A DNA stretch of 36,360 nucleotides from Mycobacterium sp. AT1 (GTDB taxonomy: Bacteria > Actinomycetota > Actinomycetes > Mycobacteriales > Mycobacteriaceae), in assembly GCF_002043095.1 (NCBI RefSeq), contig NZ_MVOC01000001.1, positions 1-36,360 on the forward strand, read 5' to 3'. Below, piece after piece: positions 16,691 through 23,978 of the stretch (the first letter of the stretch is position 1; each line of letters begins with the position of its first letter). Under the pieces are notes generated by a model that worked only from the letters and a program-made list of their open reading frames with translations, searched no databases and was not told where the DNA came from. The position numbers were made by a program, and so were the translations under genes.

Positions 16691-17662
16691 TCAGAATCCG
16701 ATGTTGCGAGCCGTGAAACTCTGCGTCACGTTGCCCGCCAACGACTCGTCGTACGGGTCGACCGCCGTCACCGGTGCGTCCTCGGCGAGGTCGAGACCGT
16801 CGAGGCCCACCCAGATCAGGCTCGGGCTGGTCGTCAGCTCGAAGAAGTATCGGCGATTCGTCAGGTCGCAGACGGATCGGTACTCCGTGTTGTAGACGCC
16901 GAATTCGGCGTAGGGCGCGCCGAACGGAACCGAGACGTTGCGCATGATTGCCATGACGCTGGCGACGGCCTGCCGCTCGTCGACCGGCTTGGGGAGCAAG
17001 GCCGAGTAGTAGGCGGCGCGCTGGAACCTGTCGACGGCGTTGACGTTGCCGGGCAGCGGCATGTCTCTGCTCGGATGGGAGAAGTCCTGCGCCGCAAGCA
17101 GAGTCAACTGTTCGTCGTAGGTCGGGTCGTTGGTCATCAGGGTGAACTCGCGGCCGTGGTGGACGACGAGCTCGCCGTCGGCGAATTCCAGGATGGCCGA
17201 ATCTCCGCCGGCGTCCTCGACGGCGACGTGAATGGTCGCGTCGAATCCGTGTGCGCTGACCATCACCAGCTGAATGTCCTCCATCAGCGCGAGCGCCTCG
17301 GAGACCGTCGCCGCCTGGTCGAGCAGGTACTGAATCCAGAGCCCCGTGTGTAGGCCGGGCAATTCGGGCTTTCGTGGGCCCAGCTCGGTCGTCTTGAGAT
17401 AGAGCCCGTGCGCCGCAAGGCCGCGCTCGTTGAGGCCGTCGATCGAGCCGATGCCGTAGACGGTGGTCACCAGGCTGGCGTAAGTGCTGGTCCAGCGCAG
17501 CGGATTCTCGGCGACGACGGCCTGGCCGGCCATCAGTCCGCCGTCGCGCGCACGACCTCGGGGAAAGGCAACCAGGAGCGGCTCAGTCGACTCGGGCCAG
17601 TCCATGGAGCGGCCGGCGAGGACGGCGATGTCGTTGTCGTTCCACAAGACTCGGGTACACAT
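16691..17662 (-). CDS. Choloylglycine hydrolase-family (linear amide) Ntn-hydrolase
   Basis: 323 residues from the ATG at 17662, chosen because it places the catalytic cysteine at position 2 (MCTRVLW), as in bile-salt hydrolases and penicillin V acylases. Other catalytic-type residues fall at family positions: R18 and D21 in GRSMDW, N178 in LMTNDP, and an arginine in EYRSVCDL (R262). GAGAGGA precedes this ATG; the longer frame to 17689 lacks such support. The enzyme cleaves C-N amide bonds after removing its initiator Met. Substrates in environmental mycobacteria could be N-acyl lipids, acyl-homoserine lactones or penicillin-like amides; unknown here. No signal peptide, so cytosolic. Upstream lies a perfect dyad shared with the divergent lipoprotein gene. 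Confidence 0.87.
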   Translation of the reverse strand: MCTRVLWNDNDIAVLAGRSMDWPESTEPLLVAFPRGRARDGGLMAGQAVVAENPLRWTSTYASLVTTVYGIGSIDGLNERGLAAHGLYLKTTELGPRKPELPGLHTGLWIQYLLDQAATVSEALALMEDIQLVMVSAHGFDATIHVAVEDAGGDSAILEFADGELVVHHGREFTLMTNDPTYDEQLTLLAAQDFSHPSRDMPLPGNVNAVDRFQRAAYYSALLPKPVDERQAVASVMAIMRNVSVPFGAPYAEFGVYNTEYRSVCDLTNRRYFFELTTSPSLIWVGLDGLDLAEDAPVTAVDPYDESLAGNVTQSFTARNIGF

Positions 17663-17682
17663 GGGGATCCTCTCGGCGCGTC

Positions 17683-17699
17683 CACCCACGATGTGGGTG
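17683..17699. repeat. Perfect 17-bp inverted repeat between divergent genes
   Basis: CACCCAC-GAT-GTGGGTG, 21 bp before the amide hydrolase start and 33 bp before the lipoprotein start. Position and symmetry suggest an operator controlling both genes. No known consensus recognised. Confidence 0.4.
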
Positions 17700-17731
17700 A
17701 GTCGTCAGCGTAGCCGTGATACCAAGGATTC

Positions 17732-18388
17732 ATGCGCGTCTTCGCGTCATGGCTGGCGGTCGCAGCGTGTGTTGCGGCCTGCTCGCCCGTGCAGGCGCCT
17801 GCGCCGACCGAGGCGACGAGTTCGCCTGTGGCGCGCACTGGCCTAGACCCGTTGCGGGTCGAGCGCGTCCGTTCGGATTTGCCAACGGGTTACGAGTTCA
17901 CGCCACTGCCCGCCCGCGTGGCGCCAATCGCGCTGTGGGGTCTTGGTCCGCAGTGGACGGCCGACCCGGCGTCGTGCGCCGAACTGGGTGATCCCGCCGG
18001 CGACGGCCCCGTGCACGGCTGGTCTGCCTCCGGTCCCGGCAACATCGTCTACGCGGTGGTGGCCGCCACGGGGGTGGGCCTTGACCAGGCCTCGCTGGAA
18101 GGGTGCGGCTCGTGGAACCTGTCGGCGGGTCACACCGCGGGGGTCGTCACCGTCGTCGGCTCACCGGTGGTCGAGGGTGCGCAGACGCTGGGGTTGTCCG
18201 CCGACGCGACCACGACCGTCGAGGGTGGTACCGAAACCCATTCGCATGCCGAGACATTCGTCGCCTATCTCGGTGACCACGTCGCCTATGTCACGGTGGT
18301 CACCGACCCGGGCTCGTCGGCTCCGTCGCTCGGACCGGGCTTCGCGTCGGATCTGCTCGTCAAGACGGTGGCGGCGCTTCGCAGCTGA
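17732..18388 (+). CDS. DUF5642-like lipoprotein (first of a tandem pair)
   Basis: 218 residues. Signal peptide with lipobox VAAC (C17, MRVFASWLAVAACVAAC). The body has LPTGYEFTPLPA, a Trp/Cys-containing middle (ADPASCAELGDP, CGSWNLSAGHTAGVV) and repeated VTVV strands, the pattern of the mycobacterial DUF5642 lipoproteins. Related by eye to the next gene (DPxxCxxL motif, VEG...TLG, C-terminal DLL...AVxA helix). Function unknown. AAGGA lies 4-5 bp before the ATG. It ends 28 bp before its paralogue. Confidence 0.75.
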   Translation: MRVFASWLAVAACVAACSPVQAPAPTEATSSPVARTGLDPLRVERVRSDLPTGYEFTPLPARVAPIALWGLGPQWTADPASCAELGDPAGDGPVHGWSASGPGNIVYAVVAATGVGLDQASLEGCGSWNLSAGHTAGVVTVVGSPVVEGAQTLGLSADATTTVEGGTETHSHAETFVAYLGDHVAYVTVVTDPGSSAPSLGPGFASDLLVKTVAALRS

Positions 18389-18403
18389 ACGTCGGCGGCC
18401 GGG

Positions 18404-18409
18404 TAGATT
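18404..18409 (+). promoter_or_regulatory. -10 box of a leaderless promoter
   Basis: TAGATT, exactly 7 bp before the ATG at 18417, the spacing at which transcription would begin at the start codon. It gives the second DUF5642 gene its own promoter. Confidence 0.45.
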
Positions 18410-18416
18410 GGCGCCG

Positions 18417-19088
18417 ATGTTCAGGACGCTGCTCGCCACCCTCGTGTGCTGCGCCGTCGCGACCGCGTCGGCCGGGTGCTCGGCCCAGCCGGCCGCGGAC
18501 GGGTCGAAGGCCGACATTGCAAGGGTGCTCGACGTGAAGTCGGATTTCGGGCCCGAGTTCAAGGTCAGCACGGTCGCGCCGACGGGAATCGACCCGCGTC
18601 TGCTTGCGCAGCAACCGCTTCCGCCGGGCACGGTCTTCGACCCGCCGGAATGCGCGAAGGTGGCCGAGGGCACGACCCTGCCCCCAGGACTCAAGGGCAA
18701 CATGGCCGCGACCACCGCCGAGGGCGACGGCAACCGGTTCATCGCGATCGCCGTCGAGACGTCCGAGGCGTTGACGACGCCCGACCCCGGCGACGCCTGC
18801 AAGAAGGTGGCCTTCGCCGGTGGCGGAGTCCGGGGGCTCGTCGAAGTCGTCGAGGCTCCCGCGATCGACGGCGTTCGCACCCTGGGCACCCACCGCGTCG
18901 TGCAGACCATGGTCAACGGAAAGCCCGCGACGGGCGAGATCTACAACTACCTCGCGGACTTCTCGACGTTCAGGGTGATCGTCACGGCCAATCCGCTGGT
19001 CGAGCCGAACAAGCCCGTCAGTCCGGTCGACACGCAACGCGCCCGCGACCTGCTGTCGGCGGCCGTGAAGGCCGTCCGCGGCGGTTAA
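18417..19088 (+). CDS. DUF5642-like lipoprotein (second of a tandem pair)
   Basis: 223 residues. Signal peptide with lipobox ATASAGC (C20). The body has SDFGPEFKVSTVAPTGID, FDPPECAKVAEGTTLPPG, DACKKVAFAGGGVRGLVEVVEAP and a final helix RARDLLSAAVKAV, resembling DUF5642. Cysteines in PPEC and DACKK could pair. Exported, membrane-anchored, function unknown. ATG at 18417 chosen: a TAGATT box lies 7 bp upstream. Its TAA overlaps the stop of the convergent alkB-like gene by 4 bp (TTAA). A homologous lipoprotein is expected next to alkB and pat in related genomes (Rv0999 position). Confidence 0.78.
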   Translation: MFRTLLATLVCCAVATASAGCSAQPAADGSKADIARVLDVKSDFGPEFKVSTVAPTGIDPRLLAQQPLPPGTVFDPPECAKVAEGTTLPPGLKGNMAATTAEGDGNRFIAIAVETSEALTTPDPGDACKKVAFAGGGVRGLVEVVEAPAIDGVRTLGTHRVVQTMVNGKPATGEIYNYLADFSTFRVIVTANPLVEPNKPVSPVDTQRARDLLSAAVKAVRGG

Positions 19089-19702
19089 CGCACGTCCCGC
19101 GGTCGGAACTGGATGCTGATCCGGGGACCCGTTGGCTTGGTGGTCTTGGGCACGGCGTGCTCCCACGTGCGTTGGCAGGAGCCGCCCATCACCAGCAGAT
19201 CGCCGTGGCTCTGCGGCAGTCGCAACGACCGGCCGCCGGAGCGGGGGCGCAACGCCAGCACCCGGGTCGCGCCGAGGCTGAGGATGGCGACCATGGTGTC
19301 CTCGGTGCTGCTGCGGCCGACGGTGTCGCCATGCCAGGCGACGCTGTCGTTGCCGTCGCGGTAGAGACACAGCCCAGCCGAGGTGAACGGTTCGCCGAGT
19401 TCGCCGGCGTAGATGTCGTTGAGCCGAACGCGCAGTCGCGCGATTTCGGGATGCGGGGCGGGTTCGGAGGTCAGGTCGTGAAAGCTGACCAGACGCGGCA
19501 CGTCGAGCACCCGGTCGTACATCTGGCGCCGCTCGGATCGCCAGGGAATGTCGCTCACCAGGTCGTCGAAGAGGTCCTCGACGCGCTGGTGGCCGCCGGT
19601 GAGCCACCCGGCTCGGACGTCGACCCACGCGCCGTCACTCAGCTCGCGCCGCTCGTCGTGACCGAACAGGGCATCCTGAATCGCGAGATCGATTCCAGTC
19701 AC
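19085..19702 (-). CDS. AlkB-like Fe(II)/2-oxoglutarate-dependent dioxygenase (Rv1000c-like)
   Basis: 205 residues, equal to Rv1000c. The iron ligands are H124 and D126 in AWHGDTVG and H182 in WEHAVPK; 2-oxoglutarate is bound by R194 in RISIQFR, with R200 also conserved in AlkB. The substrate lid contains LCLYRDGNDSVAWH. Family members oxidatively demethylate alkylated bases in DNA or RNA. Start GTG 19702 with TAAACT 7 bp upstream, another leaderless arrangement. Transcribed away from soxR's end and convergent with the lipoprotein gene. Confidence 0.93.
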   Translation of the reverse strand: MTGIDLAIQDALFGHDERRELSDGAWVDVRAGWLTGGHQRVEDLFDDLVSDIPWRSERRQMYDRVLDVPRLVSFHDLTSEPAPHPEIARLRVRLNDIYAGELGEPFTSAGLCLYRDGNDSVAWHGDTVGRSSTEDTMVAILSLGATRVLALRPRSGGRSLRLPQSHGDLLVMGGSCQRTWEHAVPKTTKPTGPRISIQFRPRDVR

Positions 19703-19733
19703 GCGTCGCAGTTTATCGCACAGGCGTTCGAAT

Positions 19734-20165
19734 CTACAGTCTGGCGGCGCCGGGTCCGCTGTTGGCGAGTACGTCGCCGGGGTTGGACAGCAGGCAGGTC
19801 TTCAGGCTCATGCAGCCACAGCCGATGCAGCCGGTCAGGTTGTCGCGCAGGCGTTGCAGATGGAGGATGCGTTCGTCGAGGTCGGCGCGCCAACCGGCGG
19901 AGAGGCGACCCCAGTCCTTGCTGGTCGGTACGCGGTCGGTGGGCAGCGTGGCGAGTGCCTCTCGAATGCGGGCCAACGGGATGCCGAGGCGCTGCGACAT
20001 CCGGATGAACGCCACCCGGCGCAGGGTCTCGCGGGCGTATCGGCGTTGATTGCCCGACGTGCGTCTGCTGACGATGAGGCCTTCGCGCTCGTAGAAGTGC
20101 AGTGCGGACACGGCCACACCGCTGCGATGGCTCAACTCGCCGGGAGTCAGCTCGAGCACGTCCAT
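19734..20165 (-). CDS. soxR: SoxR-type MerR-family redox regulator
   Basis: 143 residues. MerR winged-helix 6-75 (LTPGELSHRSGVAVSALHFYEREGLI), dimer coiled coil 80-112, and the [2Fe-2S] cluster motif C113-x2-C116-x-C118-x5-C124 (CIGCGCMSLKTC), all as in SoxR. The cluster senses redox-cycling compounds; oxidised SoxR activates transcription from promoters with a long spacer. In actinobacteria SoxR usually controls a small set of oxidoreductase or efflux genes. Here it is divergent from arcA across 46 bp containing a MerR-like dyad, so it may control itself and arcA; that link is inference. ATG 20165 with TATGGT 7 bp upstream suggests a leaderless, autoregulated mRNA. Confidence 0.93.
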   Translation of the reverse strand: MDVLELTPGELSHRSGVAVSALHFYEREGLIVSRRTSGNQRRYARETLRRVAFIRMSQRLGIPLARIREALATLPTDRVPTSKDWGRLSAGWRADLDERILHLQRLRDNLTGCIGCGCMSLKTCLLSNPGDVLANSGPGAARL

Positions 20166-20166
20166 G

Positions 20167-20186
20167 ACCTAAACCATAGTTGGGGT
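20167..20186. promoter_or_regulatory. MerR/SoxR-like operator overlapping the soxR -10
   Basis: An imperfect 20-bp dyad, ACCT...GGGGT at the ends and AAC.AT.GTT in the centre, with 7 of 10 pairs matching. It covers the minus-strand -10 TATGGT (20173-20178) of soxR, consistent with autoregulation. It is not the CCTCAAGTTAACTTGAGG-type enterobacterial box. Confidence 0.4.
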
Positions 20187-20198
20187 GACGATTCGCGT

Positions 20199-20204
20199 TA
20201 CGGT
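20199..20204 (+). promoter_or_regulatory. -10 box of arcA (leaderless)
   Basis: TACGGT, 7 bp before the arcA ATG at 20212; supports that start over the longer frame from 20185. Confidence 0.45.
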
Positions 20205-20211
20205 GCTACGC

Positions 20212-21417
20212 ATGACAGCCACGACGCTGGGTGCGAATTCAGAGGTAGGGCCGCTTAAGGTCGTCATCCTGCATCGGCCGGGACCCGAACTTCAGCGGCT
20301 CACCCCGCGCAACAACGATCGGTTGCTCTTCGACGGGATGCCGTGGGTGGCGCGGGCGCAGGAGGAGCACGACACGTTTGCCGCGCTGCTTCGATCGCGT
20401 GGTGTCGAGGTGCTGCTGCTCGCGGATCTGCTGACCGAGGCGCTGGCCAGTGGCGCGGCGCGGATGCAGGGCATCTCCGCTGCCGTGGACAGTCGGCGGT
20501 TGGGACTGCCGCTGGCGCAAGAACTTTCGGCTTATCTGCGGACGCTCGACGTCGAACCGCTGGCGCGAATCCTGATGGCGGGCATGACATTCAACGAGCT
20601 GCCCTTCCTCGGTGGAGAGCTGTCGCTGGTGCAGCGCATGCACCACGACGCCGACTTCGTCATCGATCCGCTGCCGAACTTGCTGTTCACCCGCGACTCG
20701 TCGTTCTGGATCGGACCGCGGGTCGCCATCACGTCGCTGGCGCTGCCCGCGCGCATTCGGGAGACGTCGCTGACCGACCTGATCTACGCACACCACCCGC
20801 GATTCCTGGGCGTGCGGCGGGCGTACGAGTCGCGGTCCGCCCCCGTCGAGGGCGGTGACGTCCTGCTGCTTGCGCCGGGCGTGGTCGCCGTCGGCGTGGG
20901 GGAGCGGACGACGCCAGCCGGTGCGGAAGCGTTGGCGCGCAGCCTGTTCGACGACGGTTTGGCCCATACCGTGCTGGCGGTGCCGATCGCGCAGGAGCGT
21001 GCGCAGATGCACCTCGACACGGTGTGCACGATGGTCGACGTCGACGCGGTGGTGATGTACCCAAACATCGTCGATTCGTTGTCGGCGTTCACCATTCGGC
21101 AGAAATCGGACGGGGTGTCGATTGCCAGCGCGGCGCCGTTCGTCGAGGCGGCGGCCGATGCGATGGGGATCGGCAAGTTGCGGGTGATCGACACCGGTTT
21201 GGACCCGGTGACGGCCGAGCGCGAGCAATGGGACGATGGCAACAACACCCTGGCGCTGGCGCCGGGCGTGGTGGTGGCCTACGAGCGCAACACGGAAACC
21301 AATGCCCGCCTAGCCGATTCGGGCATCGAGGTGCTGCCCATCTCGGCCTCAGAGCTCGGTACCGGCCGCGGTGGTCCGCGCTGCATGTCCTGCCCCGTCG
21401 CCCGCGACCCGCTGTAG
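20212..21417 (+). CDS. arcA: Arginine deiminase
   Basis: 401 residues. It converts arginine to citrulline and ammonia, the first step of the arginine dihydrolase route, in the cytosol. Family motifs: [10 protein letters not shown] (guanidino-binding Asp), [23 protein letters not shown] (catalytic His and Asp) and the catalytic cysteine C391 in GGPRCMSCP at the C-terminus. The M. tuberculosis counterpart, Rv1001, has about the same length. Start ATG 20212; the open frame from 20185 (MTIRVTVLR) would cover the promoter. No arcB/arcC neighbour is present. The gene is divergent from soxR, and a long hairpin starts 6 bp after its stop. Confidence 0.96.
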   Translation: MTATTLGANSEVGPLKVVILHRPGPELQRLTPRNNDRLLFDGMPWVARAQEEHDTFAALLRSRGVEVLLLADLLTEALASGAARMQGISAAVDSRRLGLPLAQELSAYLRTLDVEPLARILMAGMTFNELPFLGGELSLVQRMHHDADFVIDPLPNLLFTRDSSFWIGPRVAITSLALPARIRETSLTDLIYAHHPRFLGVRRAYESRSAPVEGGDVLLLAPGVVAVGVGERTTPAGAEALARSLFDDGLAHTVLAVPIAQERAQMHLDTVCTMVDVDAVVMYPNIVDSLSAFTIRQKSDGVSIASAAPFVEAAADAMGIGKLRVIDTGLDPVTAEREQWDDGNNTLALAPGVVVAYERNTETNARLADSGIEVLPISASELGTGRGGPRCMSCPVARDPL

Positions 21418-21422
21418 TTTGT

Positions 21423-21483
21423 GTTGAGACTGCGCCCAGGGTCGTGATCCGCCCGAAATCACGACCGTGGGCGCAGTCTCAAC
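21423..21483. terminator. 26-bp-arm inverted repeat: bidirectional terminator or palindromic mobile repeat
   Basis: Left arm 21423-21448 (begins GTTGAGACTGCGCCCA, ends GGTCGTGAT) and right arm 21458-21483 are complementary at 25 of 26 positions; the loop is 9 nt. The single mismatch is G/G at arm position 17. It lies between convergent arcA and the DUF559-like gene, and the latter's stop codon (21459-21461) and last seven codons are inside the right arm. A diverged third copy lies at 22398-22423. It could act as a terminator for both genes, and its sequence is reused, which suggests a dispersed repeat. Confidence 0.85.
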
Positions 21484-22319
21484 GGCCGCCCGCGTTGCGC
21501 GAAGGCATCCGCCGTCCGCCGGAGGACGTACGCGCGGGAGTGCTCGGCGACGACGTGTAGGTCGAACCAACCTTGACGCGCCACCATCTCGTTGCGCCCG
21601 ATGTCGTGGACGTAGCGTCGGCGGTCGGTCAGATGCTGGTAGCCGTCGTAGTCGGCGGCCACCAGAACGTCGTCCCATCCCATGTCGAGGACCGCTTTGG
21701 TGAACCCGTCGCTCACCGTTATCTGCGTTCTCGGCCGCGGAAAGCCTGCATCTACGTAAAGAAGTCGCAGCCAGGTCTCCTTCGGCGATTGGCCTCCGGA
21801 ATCCACGAGACCAAGTGCCACGGGTGCTCGCCGTCTGCCACGTGCGCGCGGATGTCGCTCGAGAAGGGCGAGCGCGTGCTCGGCAGGAACATTGGTCGCG
21901 ACTGCCAATGCATCAAGGTGACGGACTGCCAGATCAGGTGGGAGATGCCTTGCCAGGTCTGCGGCGGTGCGTGCTGGTGTGGTGACGAGGAGCCCGCCGA
22001 CCGTGGTCACTTCGTCTGGATCGATCCGCTCGTTGCGCGCGATGATTCCGGTGGGCGAGCGGTCCCGTTTGGCGATCACCTCGATCGGCGTGTCGGCGGA
22101 AACCCATTGAGCTCCGTGGATTGCCGCGGCGGCGCGGCCGGCGACGACGCCCTCGCGACCAGACCACAGCCAGGCGCCGACGGTGCGCGTCCGCAGCGAC
22201 GCTTCCGCCGACTTTGGCGAGTACACGCCGGGAAAGAGGGGCGCGTAGTTCCAGCGCAGCTGACCCCGCGTGAGTCGCCCGGTGGCCAACCGCTCGCCGC
22301 CGACGAAGACCTCTTCCAT
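21459..22319 (-). CDS. AbiEi/DUF559-like protein with PD-(D/E)XK-type C-terminal domain
   Basis: 286 residues. The N-terminal part (VFVGGERLATGRLTRGQLRW, LFPGVYSP, AWLWSGREGVVAGRAAAAIHGAQWV) resembles the AbiEi-type winged-helix and linker found in a large actinobacterial family. The C-terminal part 176-275 resembles DUF559/Vsr-like endonuclease folds: E181 in SPKETWLRLLY, D212 in VLDMGW, AADYDGYQHL (221-230; usual family form is vEyDG, so E to D), then RNEMVARQGW. The last seven residues, LRLRPRS, are encoded by the palindromic repeat arm. The ATG at 22319 is 99 bp from the pmt stop. Repeat copies on both sides raise the possibility that gene and repeat move together. Function unknown: nuclease, antitoxin-like or degenerate. 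Confidence 0.75.
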   Translation of the reverse strand: MEEVFVGGERLATGRLTRGQLRWNYAPLFPGVYSPKSAEASLRTRTVGAWLWSGREGVVAGRAAAAIHGAQWVSADTPIEVIAKRDRSPTGIIARNERIDPDEVTTVGGLLVTTPARTAADLARHLPPDLAVRHLDALAVATNVPAEHALALLERHPRARGRRRAPVALGLVDSGGQSPKETWLRLLYVDAGFPRPRTQITVSDGFTKAVLDMGWDDVLVAADYDGYQHLTDRRRYVHDIGRNEMVARQGWFDLHVVAEHSRAYVLRRTADAFAQRGRPLRLRPRS

Positions 22320-22397
22320 GCCGCGATGGTGACGGCGTACTACGACATGTCGGCGCCCATCCGTCGAGACTGCACCAGGGGCTGTGGATAACTCGAA

Positions 22398-22423
22398 ATC
22401 ACGACCCTAGAGGCAGTTTCAGC
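22398..22423 (-). repeat. Diverged third copy of the palindrome arm at the pmt 3' end
   Basis: It aligns with the arm at 21458-21483 in the same orientation, 20 of 26 positions identical (ATCACGACC...GCAGT.TCA). The sequence CGAAATC before the core is also shared with the loop side of the hairpin. It contains the pmt stop codon (22419-22421). The DUF559-like gene is thus bracketed by directly repeated arms about 940 bp apart. Confidence 0.7.
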
Positions 22424-23954
22424 GCCAGCTGGGCAGCCAGATCTGCATGTGCCACGTCGACTGCGAGATCGGCAGACCCGTCAGGATCGGGTACATCCAC
22501 GCGAAGTTCGTGATCACGGCCGCCACGTAGAAGCACACGACGAGCAGGCCAAGCGTTCTCCGCTCGGCGTTCTGCCGTGGTGCGTACAGCACGTCGCCGA
22601 GGATCAGCGCGATCATCATCACCAGGAAGGGCGCCATCGGCGCGGCGTAGAAGAAGTACATCTGCCGGTCGATGTCGGCGAACCACGGCAGGAAACCCGC
22701 GCAATAGCCGGTCAGCGCCACCGCATAACGCCAGTCACGCTTGACGAACGACTTCCACGCCGCCCACACCAGAATCGGCACCGCGATGAACCACATCGCC
22801 GGCGTGCCGACGAGCATCACGGCCTTGACGCACGACTGCGCGCCGCACCCCGCCACGCCGTCCTGGTCGATCGCGTACAACACCGGCCGCAGCGACATCG
22901 GCCACGTCCACGGCTTCGACTCCCACGGGTGATGGTTGCCCGCCGCATTCGTCAACCCGGAGTGGAACGTGAACGCGCCGTAGGTGAAGTGCCACAGCGA
23001 CCGGATCGCATCCGGCATCAGCCCGCCCTCGGCGAACGACTGGCCCTCCTCGTGGCGGTCGATGCCGGTCTCCGAGGCGAACCACGGCGCATACGAGGCG
23101 AGGTAGACCCCGAGCGGGATCAGACCGAAGACGTAGACGGCTGGGGCAAAGTCCCGCCGCAGCGTTCCCAGCCACGGGCGCGGGACACGGTATTGCCGCC
23201 GCGCGCTCACGTCGAACGCCAACGTCATCACCCCGAAGAACAGGATGAAGTACAGGCCCGACCACTTGGTCGCGGTCGCCAGGCCCAGCAACACGCCCGC
23301 CCCGAAGCGCCACCACCGAACGCCAAGGCGGGGGCCCCACGGGGTCTCCGCGATGCGGCCTTCGAAGAGGGCGTTGTGCATCCGGGCCCGCATCTGGTCA
23401 CGGTCGACGATCAGCGCGCCGAAGGCCGCCACCGCGAACACCACCAAGAAGATGTCCAGTAGGGCCGTGCGGGCCGTCACGAAGCTGACGCCGTCGGCGA
23501 TGATCAGCAGGCCCGCGATGCCGCCGATCAGCGTCGACCGCGTGATCCTTCGGACGATGCGGGCCACCAGCACCACCAGGACGACGCCGCACACCGCGCC
23601 GGAGAATCGCCAGCCCAGGCCGGTATAGCCGAACAGCGCCTCGCCGAGGGACAGCAGTTCCTTGCCGACGGGAGGGTGCACGATCAGCCCGTAACCGGGG
23701 TTGTCCTCGACACCGTGGTTGCCCAACATCTGCCACGCCTGCGGCGCGTAGTGCTTCTCGTCGAAGATCGGGGTGCCGCCGTCGGTGGGCGAACCCAGGT
23801 TGAGGAACCTGGTCAGCGCGGCCAGCGCCATGATCACCGACGTCATCGCCCAGCCCTGCATCCGGTCCATCGGGCCGAAGTCGCCGACGGGTGCCAGAGG
23901 GCCCGGGCTGATGACCGGCACCGGCTGCTCTGTCTCCATGGGCGGGGCAGTCAC
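22419..23954 (-). CDS. pmt: Protein O-mannosyltransferase (Rv1002c-like)
   Basis: 511 residues, a GT39 integral membrane enzyme with many helices (for example VVLVVLVARIVRR, GVLLGLATATKWSGLYFILFFGVMTLAF, LLVVCFYVAAVITNFAW). IFDEKHYAPQAW in the first external loop carries the catalytic-type Asp-Glu pair of protein mannosyltransferases. The enzyme transfers mannose from polyprenyl-phosphate-mannose to secreted proteins as they are exported by Sec. Start GTG 23954: TACGAT lies 7 bp upstream, so the mRNA is probably leaderless. The rsmI start is only 24 bp away on the other strand. The stop is inside a repeat copy. Confidence 0.95.
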   Translation of the reverse strand: MTAPPMETEQPVPVISPGPLAPVGDFGPMDRMQGWAMTSVIMALAALTRFLNLGSPTDGGTPIFDEKHYAPQAWQMLGNHGVEDNPGYGLIVHPPVGKELLSLGEALFGYTGLGWRFSGAVCGVVLVVLVARIVRRITRSTLIGGIAGLLIIADGVSFVTARTALLDIFLVVFAVAAFGALIVDRDQMRARMHNALFEGRIAETPWGPRLGVRWWRFGAGVLLGLATATKWSGLYFILFFGVMTLAFDVSARRQYRVPRPWLGTLRRDFAPAVYVFGLIPLGVYLASYAPWFASETGIDRHEEGQSFAEGGLMPDAIRSLWHFTYGAFTFHSGLTNAAGNHHPWESKPWTWPMSLRPVLYAIDQDGVAGCGAQSCVKAVMLVGTPAMWFIAVPILVWAAWKSFVKRDWRYAVALTGYCAGFLPWFADIDRQMYFFYAAPMAPFLVMMIALILGDVLYAPRQNAERRTLGLLVVCFYVAAVITNFAWMYPILTGLPISQSTWHMQIWLPSWR

Positions 23955-23961
23955 GTGAGCG

Positions 23962-23971
23962 ATCGTATTCT
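23962..23971. promoter_or_regulatory. Overlapping divergent -10 boxes of pmt and rsmI
   Basis: ATCGTATTCT: minus-strand TACGAT (23962-23967) serves pmt and plus-strand TATTCT (23966-23971) serves rsmI; they share the TA at 23966-23967. Each is 7 bp from its GTG start codon, implying leaderless transcripts both ways. The whole intergenic gap is 24 bp, so each -35 region lies in the other gene. Confidence 0.55.
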
Positions 23972-23978
23972 GTTCGGT

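Noticed and set aside
18446..20008. 520-codon plus-strand frame
   Set aside because: Out-of-frame read of a lipoprotein gene and antisense to alkB-like and soxR; no recognisable protein.
22383..22391. TGTGGATAA, a perfect E. coli-type DnaA box
   Set aside because: A single isolated box near a repeat copy; no cluster, no dnaA/dnaN neighbourhood, so no replication origin is claimed.
23955..23978. Upstream GTG start of rsmI, abutting the pmt GTG in CACGTG
   Set aside because: It would leave neither gene with a promoter or ribosome site; the GTG at 23979 has a -10 at 7 bp and the protein start fits the family.
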